Source: Candidatus Agrococcus pullicola
GTDB taxonomy: Bacteria > Actinomycetota > Actinomycetes > Actinomycetales > Microbacteriaceae
NCBI GenBank assembly: GCA_019115685.1
Contig: DXDC01000046.1
Location: 1 to 10,349, forward strand
Length of the DNA stretch: 10,349 nucleotides
Direction of reading: 5' to 3'
A model generated the notes under the pieces. It did no database searches, had not been told where the DNA came from, and saw nothing but the letters and a program-made list of their open reading frames with translations. Position 1 is the first letter of the stretch. Every line of letters starts with the position of its first letter. The position numbers were made by a program, and so were the translations under genes. Shown one piece after another: positions 1 to 6,155 of the stretch.

Positions 1-318
1 GGCGGCCTCGACCGCTTCAGCGATGTCGCGCGGCTGCACGGAGCCAAACAGACGCCCCTCGGCGCCCGCCTTGACCGAAACGCGCAGCGGCGCTGCTTCG
101 ATCTTGGCCTTGAGGTCGTGCGCCTCTTCGATGGTGGCGTGCTCGCGAGCTGCACGTGCGGACTTGATCTGATCGACCTGCTTCTCGCCGCCGCGGGTCC
201 ACGGGGTCGCAAAACCCTGCGGGACGAGGTAGTTGCGGGCGTACCCGTTCTTCACCTCGACGACGTCGCCAGCGGAGCCCAGGCCGGTGACCTCATTGGT
301 CAGAATTACCTTTGCCAT
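1..318 (-). CDS. rplI: 50S ribosomal protein L9 (partial, C-terminus outside window)
   Basis: Ribosomal protein L9 binds 23S rRNA near the base of the L1 stalk and helps hold the reading frame. The visible 106 residues start [18 protein letters not shown] and carry the L9 N-terminal signature, with [18 protein letters not shown] at about residues 21-38. A charged helical connector follows (about 45-75), then the start of the C-terminal domain. Family members are about 150 residues, so roughly 45 are missing beyond position 1. The ATG at 318-316 is preceded by TAAGGAG, in which the rpsR stop codon TAA forms part of the Shine-Dalgarno sequence. The two genes are 9 nt apart and probably translationally coupled. 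It is the last visible gene of the rpsF-ssb-rpsR-rplI operon. Confidence 0.97.
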   Translation of the reverse strand, partial: MAKVILTNEVTGLGSAGDVVEVKNGYARNYLVPQGFATPWTRGGEKQVDQIKSARAAREHATIEEAHDLKAKIEAAPLRVSVKAGAEGRLFGSVQPRDIAEAVEAA

Positions 319-327
319 GACGTCTCC

Positions 328-579
328 TTAGCGACCCGCACCCGAGTACGGCAGCAGTGCCATCTCGCGGGCGTTCTTGATTGCCTTCGCGATGAGACGC
401 TGCTCCTGCACCGAGACTCCGGTGATGCGACGGGCGCGGATCTTGCCGCGCTCCGAGATGAACTTCTTCAGCGTTGCGACGTCCTTGTAGTCGATGACGC
501 CGACTTTGATTGCCTTCGCGGGGGCTACGGGCTTACCCTTGCCGCCGCGGGGCTTACGGTTGGATGACCGTCCAGCCAT
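328..579 (-). CDS. rpsR: 30S ribosomal protein S18, cysteine-free (zinc-independent) form
   Basis: S18 pairs with S6 on the platform of the 30S subunit. The 83-residue product has the family core at about residues 29-78: [20 protein letters not shown], then RARRITG and [11 protein letters not shown]. The N-terminus is basic and rich in Gly and Pro. Many actinobacterial S18 proteins carry CxxC-type zinc ligands just before the IDYKD motif; here that stretch reads [13 protein letters not shown] and the whole protein has no cysteine. It is therefore the C-minus form, sitting in the main rpsF operon. The start ATG at 579-577 lies 22 nt downstream of the ssb stop, with AGGAAA as a modest ribosome binding site. 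The stop codon TAA is shared with the rplI Shine-Dalgarno sequence. Identity is certain; independence from zinc is inferred from the missing ligands. Confidence 0.97.
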   Translation of the reverse strand: MAGRSSNRKPRGGKGKPVAPAKAIKVGVIDYKDVATLKKFISERGKIRARRITGVSVQEQRLIAKAIKNAREMALLPYSGAGR

Positions 580-601
580 GATTTTCCTATTCTCTTAAAA
601 C

Positions 602-1117
602 CTAAAACGGGGTCTCGTCGTTGCCGTACGAACCGGGAGAGTTCCAGACGTCGCCGCCGGAGCTCTGGCCGGGCTGTGCCCAAGCGTCTCCCTGCGAGCG
701 TGCCTGCTGGCTTCCGCCCTGGTTCTGCCCGCCGGAACGCTGACCGCCGCCACCGGTGGAACGCGTGACCTGCGCTGTCGCGAACCGGAGCGAGGGGCCG
801 ACTTCGTCGACCTCGAGCTCGAGCGACGTGCGCTTCTCGCCTTCCTTGGTTTCGTACGAACGCTGCTTCAGTCGGCCCTGCGCGATAACGCGCATGCCCT
901 TCTGCAGCGTCGACGCCGAGTGCTCGGCGAATTCGCGCCACACGGATGCGCGGATGAACAGCGGCTCGCCGTCCCTCCACTCACCTGCCTGGCGGTCGTA
1001 CGAACGGGGGGTGGACGCGATCGTGAAGTTCGCGACTGCGAGGCCGTTTTGCGTATAGCGCAGCTCCGGGTCGGCAGTGAGGTTGCCGACCACTGTCATG
1101 ATGGTCTCGCCGGCCAT
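602..1117 (-). CDS. ssb: single-stranded DNA-binding protein
   Basis: SSB coats single-stranded DNA in replication, repair and recombination and recruits partner proteins through its C-terminal tip. The 171-residue product has an OB-fold domain at about 4-115 ([20 protein letters not shown], then [10 protein letters not shown] and [16 protein letters not shown]). A flexible Gly/Gln/Ser-rich linker follows (about 119-163), ending in the tip NDETPF. The Pro-Phe end is the expected interaction motif; the tip is less acidic than the E. coli DDDIPF. The ATG at 1117-1115 lies 2 nt after the rpsF stop (TAATCATG), so translation is probably coupled to rpsF. A second ATG at codon 7 is possible, but the MAGETI start fits actinobacterial homologues as I recall them. 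This is the normal place for ssb, between rpsF and rpsR. Confidence 0.97.
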   Translation of the reverse strand: MAGETIMTVVGNLTADPELRYTQNGLAVANFTIASTPRSYDRQAGEWRDGEPLFIRASVWREFAEHSASTLQKGMRVIAQGRLKQRSYETKEGEKRTSLELEVDEVGPSLRFATAQVTRSTGGGGQRSGGQNQGGSQQARSQGDAWAQPGQSSGGDVWNSPGSYGNDETPF

Positions 1118-1119
1118 GA

Positions 1120-1449
1120 TTACGCTGCGTCCGCGTCGGTAGCGGTCAGGTCGACGACGGCCTCGTCCTTGCGCAGCACCTTGGTGCGCATTACGGCCTC
1201 CGACAGCTTGAGCTGGCGGTCGACTTCGCTGGTGGTTGCGGGCTCGGCCGTGAAGTTCACGACCGCGTAGATGCCCTCGGTCTTCTTCTGGATTTCGTAC
1301 GCGAGGCGACGACGTCCCCAGATGTCGATGTTCTCGATCGTGCCACCGTCCTTACGGATGACGTCGAGGAACTTATCGAGCTGCGGGGCGACGGTACGCT
1401 CATCGACCTCTGGGTCGATGATTACCATCAGCTCGTAGCTAGTTGCCAT
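1120..1449 (-). CDS. rpsF: 30S ribosomal protein S6
   Basis: S6 binds S18 and 16S rRNA on the small-subunit platform. The 109-residue product starts [20 protein letters not shown] and has the ferredoxin-like S6 fold, with the typical [19 protein letters not shown] stretch (about residues 35-53) and a basic C-terminal part ([15 protein letters not shown]). The tail TDADAA is acidic and presumably disordered. The start ATG at 1449-1447 follows a near-perfect Shine-Dalgarno sequence, AAGGAGGTGG. It is the first gene of the minus-strand operon rpsF-ssb-rpsR-rplI. Its leader carries several small hairpins and could host feedback control by S6:S18, as is known for this operon in other bacteria; that control is inference here. 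Confidence 0.97.
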   Translation of the reverse strand: MATSYELMVIIDPEVDERTVAPQLDKFLDVIRKDGGTIENIDIWGRRRLAYEIQKKTEGIYAVVNFTAEPATTSEVDRQLKLSEAVMRTKVLRKDEAVVDLTATDADAA

Positions 1450-1456
1450 GCTTCAC

Positions 1457-1479
1457 CCACCTCCTTCGGACTCGAACGG
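1457..1479 (-). promoter_or_regulatory. rpsF ribosome binding site partly sequestered in a hairpin
   Basis: The Shine-Dalgarno sequence AAGGAGGTGG occupies 1466-1457, 7 nt before the rpsF ATG. In the transcript its first bases AAGG (1466-1463) can pair with CC (1479-1478) and UU (1476-1475) in CCgUUCG-AGUC-CGAAGG, giving a 6-bp stem with one bulged G (1477) and a 4-nt loop. A CCG trinucleotide at the base of a stem near the rpsF start recalls the S6:S18 autoregulatory motif known from other phyla. The pairing is visible in the sequence; regulation is inferred. Confidence 0.4.
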
Positions 1480-1568
1480 CTGCAGGCTTTCTGCAGCAGG
1501 AGGGTATTGCATGCGTGCGCGAATGCGCACAACCTGACAATGGTAGCGGATTGGGGCGCGCATGCGCC
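1479..1568 (-). repeat. three short inverted repeats in the rpsF leader / BASS-rpsF spacer
   Basis: The 128-nt spacer between the transporter stop and rpsF holds three perfect dyads. GCTGCAG at 1479-1485 pairs with CTGCAGC at 1491-1497 (5-nt loop). GTGCGC at 1515-1520 pairs with GCGCAC at 1525-1530 (4-nt loop). GGCGC at 1555-1559 pairs with GCGCC at 1564-1568 (4-nt loop). None has a run of T after it on either strand, so they are not classical intrinsic terminators. On the minus strand, TACCAT (1545-1540) and TACCCT (1506-1501) are possible -10 boxes for rpsF, but neither has a convincing -35, so I do not assign a promoter. Confidence 0.4.
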
Positions 1569-1577
1569 ACTCGTACC

Positions 1578-2450
1578 CTACTGCGGTGCGCGGGCGCGCC
1601 GCCGAACTCGTGAAATCGCGAACCCGAACAGCGTCGCGAAGATGTACATCGCTATCGAGTACACAGCGGCCGGCACCGCCATGACGATACTGCCCAGCAC
1701 CGAGATCGCGATCGTCAACGCGATCGTGGTGTTATGAATCCCGATCTCCATTGCCGTCGCAACCGCCTGGGCTTCACCGAGCCGCATCGCCTTCGAAGCG
1801 AAGTATCCGATCGTCAGGCTCAGGATGCAGAACAGCGAGACGACCCAGCCCACGTCAGCCAAGTACGGTTGGATGACCGACCACTCCGAGATCAGCGCAC
1901 CGATGGCGACAATGGCCAGCACGAGAATCGAGAAGATCCTCACCGGCTTGTCGGCACGCTCGGCAAGCTTGTGCCGGAACCGCCGTACGACCATCCCGAG
2001 CGCAACCGGCACCAGCACGATCGCGAACACGGTCACAACCTTGTCGAACTGCAGACCGACGGTCCCCTCCCCCGCGTCGAAGTACCAGATTGCGAAGTTG
2101 GTGATGATTGGGAGCGTGACAACGGCGATGACAGAGTTCAGTGCCGTCAGGGAAATGTTCAGTGCGACGTCTCCGCGGAAGAGGTGGGAATAGAGATTCG
2201 CCGTCGTGCCGCCGGGGGATGCCGCGAGCAGCATGACTCCGACGGCGAGGATTCCCGGAAGGTCGAATGCGACGACGAGCCCGAAGGCGACCGCCGGCAG
2301 CACGATGAGCTGCAGCCCCAAGGCTATGAGCACGGCCTTCGGCATGGTTGCCACGCGACGGAAGTCTGCCGGTGTGAGGCTCATGCCGAGCCCGAACATG
2401 ACGATCGCCAATGCAATCGGAAGACCGACTGACACCAATGGCAGGTCCAT
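1578..2450 (-). CDS. bile acid:sodium symporter (BASS) family transporter
   Basis: A polytopic inner-membrane protein of 290 residues with about nine or ten hydrophobic segments. It belongs to the BASS superfamily, whose members carry bile acids, pantoate, pyruvate or other organic anions with Na+. Family motifs are visible: SPGGTTANLYSHLFRGD at about residues 78-94, and EIGIHNTTIAL at about 235-245, corresponding to the two discontinuous helices that bind Na+ and substrate. The C-terminus is strongly basic (SRVRRRARAPQ), consistent with a cytoplasmic end. I chose ATG 2450 because MDLPLVSVGLPIALAIVMFG matches the family N-terminus; a GTG 33 nt upstream would only add a basic leader. It lies between cca and the rpsF operon on the same strand. 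The substrate cannot be read from the sequence, and bile acids are unlikely to be the natural one. Confidence 0.88.
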   Translation of the reverse strand: MDLPLVSVGLPIALAIVMFGLGMSLTPADFRRVATMPKAVLIALGLQLIVLPAVAFGLVVAFDLPGILAVGVMLLAASPGGTTANLYSHLFRGDVALNISLTALNSVIAVVTLPIITNFAIWYFDAGEGTVGLQFDKVVTVFAIVLVPVALGMVVRRFRHKLAERADKPVRIFSILVLAIVAIGALISEWSVIQPYLADVGWVVSLFCILSLTIGYFASKAMRLGEAQAVATAMEIGIHNTTIALTIAISVLGSIVMAVPAAVYSIAMYIFATLFGFAISRVRRRARAPQ

Positions 2451-2457
2451 GCACTTC

Positions 2458-2463
2458 AGCTTA
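2458..2463 (-). promoter_or_regulatory. possible -10 box of a leaderless promoter for the BASS transporter
   Basis: On the minus strand TAAGCT ends 7 nt before the ATG at 2450 (TAAGCT-GAAGTGC-ATG). That places a transcription start at or next to the start codon. No Shine-Dalgarno sequence precedes this ATG, which fits leaderless translation, common in actinobacteria. There is no recognisable -35 box, so the call is weak. Confidence 0.3.
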
Positions 2464-2501
2464 GCGATAGGGCGCTCGGGCACCCCGGCACCCCGACCAG
2501 G

Positions 2502-2577
2502 GGCACACTTCTCGGTCTATAGCTGGAATGAACGCGCTATACGGGCGTGTCGGCATGCATAGACCGAGAAGTGTGCC
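2502..2577. repeat. 76-bp unit with perfect 19-bp inverted repeats
   Basis: GGCACACTTCTCGGTCTAT (2502-2520) is repeated as its exact reverse complement at 2559-2577, with 38 nt between. Pairing stops sharply at both ends. No flanking direct duplication is obvious and there is no coding sequence inside. A small extra dyad, CCCC-GACCA-GGGG, adjoins it at 2491-2503. The unit lies between the cca stop and the BASS start. It could be a dispersed palindromic repeat or tiny non-autonomous element, a transcription terminator for cca, or a dyad bound by a regulator. Nothing in this window has a second copy. Confidence 0.75.
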
Positions 2578-2580
2578 GGG

Positions 2581-2617
2581 CAAAGAGGGGTGGATGAGGA
2601 GGTGGGGTGAGTGGGCG
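2581..2617 (-). terminator. C-rich, G-poor tract after cca (possible Rho utilisation site)
   Basis: Directly after the cca stop, the minus-strand transcript runs through 37 nt with 22 C and only 2 G (CGCCCACTCACCCCACCTCC and onward). Such C-over-G bubbles are the usual signature of Rho loading sites. It is followed immediately by the 19-bp inverted repeat. Together they could end cca transcription before the BASS gene. This is inferred from composition alone. Confidence 0.35.
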
Positions 2618-4045
2618 TCAGCCGCGCTCTGCCCACCACTGACGGAGCAGTTCCGTAGCCCGCTCCTTCCCGAGCGGGCCGTGATCCATGCGCGCCTCCA
2701 GCAGCATTTTGTACGCCTCCCCGACTTCACGGCTCGGTTCGATGTCGAGAATCGCCATGATCTCGGTGCCATCCAGATCGGGGCGCATGGCGTCGAGCTC
2801 TTCCTGTTCGGCAAGCTCCTCGATACGTCGCTCAAGATCGTCGTACGCGAAGTCGAGCATCTGCGCCTTCCGGCGGTTACGCGTCGTCACATCCGATCTC
2901 GTCAGCACGTGCAGACGCTCGAGCTGCTCCCCCGCGTCACGCACGTAGCGGCGAACGGCCGCGTCCGTCCACGCTGCTTCCGAGTATCCGAAGAAGCGCA
3001 GGTGCAACTCGATGAGCCTGGTTACGGCCGCGATCGTGTCGTTATCGAATCGCAGCGCGCGCATCCGCTTCTTCGCCATCCTGGCGCCGACCAGGTCGTG
3101 ATTGTGGAACGACACGACACGGCCCTCGACACGCTTCGTCGCCGGCTTGCCGATATCGTGCAGGAGCCCCGCGAGGCGCGAGACGAGGTCGGGCTCGGCA
3201 TCCGGATTCCTGCTCGCCCACAGATCGATCCCCTGCTGCAGCACCGTGAGCGAATGCTCGTACACGTCCTTGTGGTGCGCGTGCTCATCGGCCTCGAGTC
3301 GCAGCGCCGGCACTTCGGGCATCACGCGTTGAAGAACACCGGTGTCGGTCAGCAGCCGGATGCCGGGCACAGGGTCGCGAGTCAGCAACAGTTTCGAGAG
3401 CTCGTCGCGCACCCGCTCCGCGCTGATCCGCTCGATCTCGCCGGCCAGCTCCTGCATGGACTCGACAACGCGTTCGGCCGCCACGAAACCCAGTTGCGAC
3501 GTGAAACGGGCCGCCCGCAGCATTCGGAGCGGGTCATCCCTGAACGACTGCTCCGGCTCGCGGGGCGTGTCGAGCACGCGTTCGAGCAGGTGCTCGACCC
3601 CTCCCCCGACATCCACGAGCTGCAACTGCGGCAAACGCAGTGCCATGGCGTTCACCGTGAAGTCGCGTCGCACGAGATCGTCTTCGAGTGAGGTGCCGAA
3701 CTCGACCTCCGGTTTCCGCGACTGACCATCGTAGACATCGGCGCGGTACGTCGTGATCTCGACGACCCAGCCCTCGATGCGGCAGGCGATCGTACCGAAC
3801 TGACGACCGACATCCCACTGAGCATCGGAGATGGGTCGCACGATTCGCAGAATCGTGTCCGGGTCGGCACTGGTCGTGAAGTCGAGATCTTTCACTTCCA
3901 GGCCCAGGAAAGCGTCGCGCACGGGTCCGCCGACGAGCGCGAGCTCTTCACCGGCACCCGCGAACGCTTGTGCAAGAACAGCTGTTGGGCCACCGCTCGC
4001 GAGCGCGCGGAGGCGATCGTGGGCTTCTGCAAACGAGACGGTCAT
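2618..4045 (-). CDS. cca: CCA-adding tRNA nucleotidyltransferase (actinobacterial type)
   Basis: This enzyme adds or repairs the 3'-terminal CCA of tRNAs from CTP and ATP without a nucleic acid template. The 475-residue protein has the class II nucleotidyltransferase head: LVGGPVRDAFLG (about 37-48), the metal-binding DLD (53-55) in KDLDFTT, and RRDFTVNAMAL (126-136). A helical RNA-binding region follows (about 165-240), with RDDPLRMLRAARF. An HD-domain part comes next (HKDVYEHSL at 258-266, LLHDIGKPATKR at 294-305), typical of the longer actinobacterial CCA family. The reading frame is open well upstream of ATG 4045, but the extra N-terminal residues are low-complexity and lie over the divergent gene, so MTVSFAEAHDRL is taken as the start. 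The ribosome binding site is weak (CAGG). It is divergent from the DUF6049 gene; in many actinobacteria a NUDIX gene lies between them, but not here. Confidence 0.95.
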   Translation of the reverse strand: MTVSFAEAHDRLRALASGGPTAVLAQAFAGAGEELALVGGPVRDAFLGLEVKDLDFTTSADPDTILRIVRPISDAQWDVGRQFGTIACRIEGWVVEITTYRADVYDGQSRKPEVEFGTSLEDDLVRRDFTVNAMALRLPQLQLVDVGGGVEHLLERVLDTPREPEQSFRDDPLRMLRAARFTSQLGFVAAERVVESMQELAGEIERISAERVRDELSKLLLTRDPVPGIRLLTDTGVLQRVMPEVPALRLEADEHAHHKDVYEHSLTVLQQGIDLWASRNPDAEPDLVSRLAGLLHDIGKPATKRVEGRVVSFHNHDLVGARMAKKRMRALRFDNDTIAAVTRLIELHLRFFGYSEAAWTDAAVRRYVRDAGEQLERLHVLTRSDVTTRNRRKAQMLDFAYDDLERRIEELAEQEELDAMRPDLDGTEIMAILDIEPSREVGEAYKMLLEARMDHGPLGKERATELLRQWWAERG

Positions 4046-4059
4046 AACCTGACTAGTTT

Positions 4060-4072
4060 CGCATTGAATGCG
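4060..4072. promoter_or_regulatory. 13-bp palindrome in the cca / DUF6049 divergent promoter region
   Basis: CGCATTGAATGCG is a perfect 6+1+6 palindrome, flanked by TTT on one side and, one base out of register, GAAA on the other. It lies 15-27 nt upstream of the cca start. A weak -10-like TATTTC for cca sits at 4079-4074 on the minus strand, so the palindrome would overlap the region around a cca transcription start. An operator role is possible, but only the symmetry supports it. Confidence 0.25.
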
Positions 4073-4135
4073 TGAAATACCGTACGCACACAGCCGAACC
4101 GGTGTCTCGAAGTCATCGAACACATTGCCGACTCG

Positions 4136-4141
4136 TACACT
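4136..4141 (+). promoter_or_regulatory. probable -10 box of a leaderless promoter for the DUF6049-murJ operon
   Basis: TACACT matches the TAnnnT -10 pattern and ends 7 nt before ATG 4149 (TACACT-GAATCCC-ATG), so transcription would begin at the start codon. No Shine-Dalgarno sequence precedes this ATG, in line with a leaderless mRNA. The -35 region (about 4113-4118, TCATCG) is poor. Confidence 0.4.
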
Positions 4142-4148
4142 GAATCCC

Positions 4149-6155
4149 ATGCACGTTATCGCGAGGGTCACCGCTGCCGCGGCTGCCCTGGTGACCGGGT
4201 TATCGGGGCTGGCTCTTCCCGCACCCGCCCAGCAGGATTTGACTGAACAGGACGCCGACTCGCTCAGCGTGGTCGTAGGTGCGGTTGAAGGTCGGCTCGA
4301 ACCCGGTGACGACCTCGATCTCGCACTGTCGATCGAGAACGGCACATCATCGGATCTGCGCGGCGCAACGGCCGATCTCGCCATGACTTACATTCCGGTG
4401 GATACCCGTTTCGCGTTCGACGCGTGGCTGGACGGCGATCCCGTGCTCGGCGAACGACCCGTTACATCCTTCGACGTACCCGACGTTCCGCAGGGCGGTG
4501 ACATCGCCACCGACGTAACGATCCCGGCGGATGCCCTGGGGCTGAGTCAGCAGTCGACCCCTGGCGCCTACGGCCTGCGCATCACCATCGGCAACGTCAC
4601 AACCAGCACCCTGCTCACGGTCGGAGCTCCGAACGGCCCCGGGATGACGCTCTCTCTTGCAGCGCAGATCTCCTCCGAACCCGATTCGACCGGGCTCCTC
4701 AGCCGAGAGCAGCTCACGGCGCTGACGAGCAACGTCGGTTCACTCGAGCGCCAGTTGCGCGCAGTCGAGCCGTATCCGATCTCGGTCGGGATTGACCCGA
4801 TGATCGAGACCTCCGCATACGCCGTCGAGGGCTCCGCCCCCGCGGCCGCCTGGAGCTGGATCGATCGCACCTACGAACTCGAGCATCCGTTCCACACGAG
4901 CTACGCAAGAAGCGACATCCTCGCCCAACTTGCGGCAGACCTGACACCGCTTGAGCCGCTCGGATATCCCGACGAATCCGCTCAGGGAGGTGTCACGGAC
5001 GGCCTTCCCACGATCCTCGCGGGGCGCGGCATCATCGACGCAACCGGTCGCACGATCGACGCTGACCTGCTGGCCGCGGTGGAAGGATACGGAGTGCCCC
5101 TCCTGTCGACAGAGCAACTCGACGAGCAACTCGAAAGCCCGACGCCCTCTTCCGCCGTCTCGGTCGACGGTGTTGCCGCACTCGCCGCCGACCAGGAACT
5201 GCAGGCGATGCTCGACTCGGCCGTCAGCGGTGAATCCGCGGCGGATCGCAGCGCCGCGACCAGCGAACTCATTGCGCTCCTCGCGACGATCTCGCGCGAG
5301 GCACCGAACTCGGCTCGTGCCCTCGTCGGGATGCTCGACCCTGCCGGACGCGGAGCCGAAGACGTTCTGCGGGCACTCGAGGCTTCGGGTTGGGTGCAGT
5401 TGGCACCGATAGATGTCGCCCTCGATGCGCCGGCTCGCGAGGCAAGCCTTGTCGATGCGGAGGCTGCTGAGCTCGATATCGCTCTGCAAGAAGCAGCGGA
5501 TTCTGTTCACGAGGACGATGCCCGCATCGACCGGTACTCGGAGATCGCTGACGAACCCCGTTCACTTCGAGTGCCGTTTCGGCTTTCTGCTCTTGCCGCC
5601 CTCCACGTTACGGGCGCGACAACCGGGCCGTCTCTCGAGCGGCAGGTGCGCAGTTTCTCGGTGCTGACCGACGAACTGCTCGAATCCGTACGCATCCTGC
5701 CGGGAAGTCAGATTCGGATCGTCGGTTCGAGCGTGCAACTGCCCGTCGAGCTCGTCAACGAACTCAACGACGCCGTTACCGTATCGGTGCATCTTCGCAC
5801 TCTCAGCCCCATTGTGATCGTCGATGACCCGCTCACGGAGGTCACGATCGCCGCCGGTAGCACACAGCGTGTGCTCGTCCCGGTCGAAGTCATCGGTTCC
5901 GGTACGACCAATGCGATCGTCACGGTGCAGACAGCGGACGGTGAGGACATCAGTGCGCCGGTGACGCTGCACGTCGCTGCCCAGCCCGAGATCGAGACTG
6001 TACTGTTGTGGATCGGCGCGGCGAGCGTGGTGCTGCTGCTCGGCTTCGGTCTGTGGCGGTCACTGCGCAAGCGGGCGCAGGGTAAGGCAGCCGGCGATCT
6101 CGATGTCGCCGCGATTCCGAAGCGTGCACGAGCGAAAGATTCCGGGGAACAGTGA
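4149..6155 (+). CDS. DUF6049-type secreted membrane-anchored protein, partner gene of murJ
   Basis: A 668-residue exported protein with no assigned biochemical function. A signal peptide is clear: basic start MHVIAR, hydrophobic alanine/leucine core, and a probable cleavage site after LPAPA at about residue 27. The extracellular part begins with a beta-rich region (about 38-165), continues through a mixed alpha/beta region (about 175-430, including EPYPISVGIDPMIE near 208), and ends in an Ig-like beta domain (about 517-612). One transmembrane helix follows (about 617-636, VLLWIGAASVVLLLGFGLW), then a basic cytoplasmic tail ending RARAKDSGEQ. There is no cysteine in the whole protein. Its position directly before murJ with a 4-nt overlap matches the actinobacterial family typified by Rv3909 of M. 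tuberculosis, as I recall it. ATG 4149 was chosen over the upstream in-frame start at 4068 because it gives a clean signal peptide. A role in cell-wall precursor export or its control is inferred from context. Confidence 0.85.
   Translation: MHVIARVTAAAAALVTGLSGLALPAPAQQDLTEQDADSLSVVVGAVEGRLEPGDDLDLALSIENGTSSDLRGATADLAMTYIPVDTRFAFDAWLDGDPVLGERPVTSFDVPDVPQGGDIATDVTIPADALGLSQQSTPGAYGLRITIGNVTTSTLLTVGAPNGPGMTLSLAAQISSEPDSTGLLSREQLTALTSNVGSLERQLRAVEPYPISVGIDPMIETSAYAVEGSAPAAAWSWIDRTYELEHPFHTSYARSDILAQLAADLTPLEPLGYPDESAQGGVTDGLPTILAGRGIIDATGRTIDADLLAAVEGYGVPLLSTEQLDEQLESPTPSSAVSVDGVAALAADQELQAMLDSAVSGESAADRSAATSELIALLATISREAPNSARALVGMLDPAGRGAEDVLRALEASGWVQLAPIDVALDAPAREASLVDAEAAELDIALQEAADSVHEDDARIDRYSEIADEPRSLRVPFRLSALAALHVTGATTGPSLERQVRSFSVLTDELLESVRILPGSQIRIVGSSVQLPVELVNELNDAVTVSVHLRTLSPIVIVDDPLTEVTIAAGSTQRVLVPVEVIGSGTTNAIVTVQTADGEDISAPVTLHVAAQPEIETVLLWIGAASVVLLLGFGLWRSLRKRAQGKAAGDLDVAAIPKRARAKDSGEQ

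Noticed and set aside
1515..1530. The GTGCGC-GAAT-GCGCAC hairpin as an intrinsic terminator for the BASS gene
   Set aside because: No T-tract follows on the minus strand and the stem is only 6 bp; it is kept only as an inverted repeat.
1734..2432. A 232-codon plus-strand open frame opposite the BASS transporter
   Set aside because: The product is very rich in charged residues, Arg and Gln, has no family resemblance, and lies fully within the transporter gene.
2578..2615. Four G-runs on the plus strand that could form a G-quadruplex
   Set aside because: The loops are 6, 13 and 5 nt, too uneven for a confident call; the same bases are better read as a C-rich transcript tract after cca.
2528..3691. 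A 387-codon open frame on the plus strand opposite cca
   Set aside because: It is antisense to a clear CCA enzyme with intact catalytic motifs; its product is rich in Arg, His and Leu without recognisable motifs, as expected of a shadow frame in high-GC DNA.
4068..4148. N-terminal extension of the DUF6049 gene to the in-frame ATG at 4068
   Set aside because: The extra 27 residues would bury the signal peptide behind a polar stretch, and a -10-like box lies inside this segment.
4046..4384. N-terminal extension of cca across the divergent promoter and into the DUF6049 gene
   Set aside because: The added residues are low-complexity and antisense to the signal-peptide region; the enzyme family starts just before the GGxVRD motif, matching ATG 4045.
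4740..5510. A 256-codon minus-strand open frame inside the DUF6049 gene
   Set aside because: No motif, no ribosome binding site, and low-complexity Arg/Gly-rich composition typical of antisense frames.
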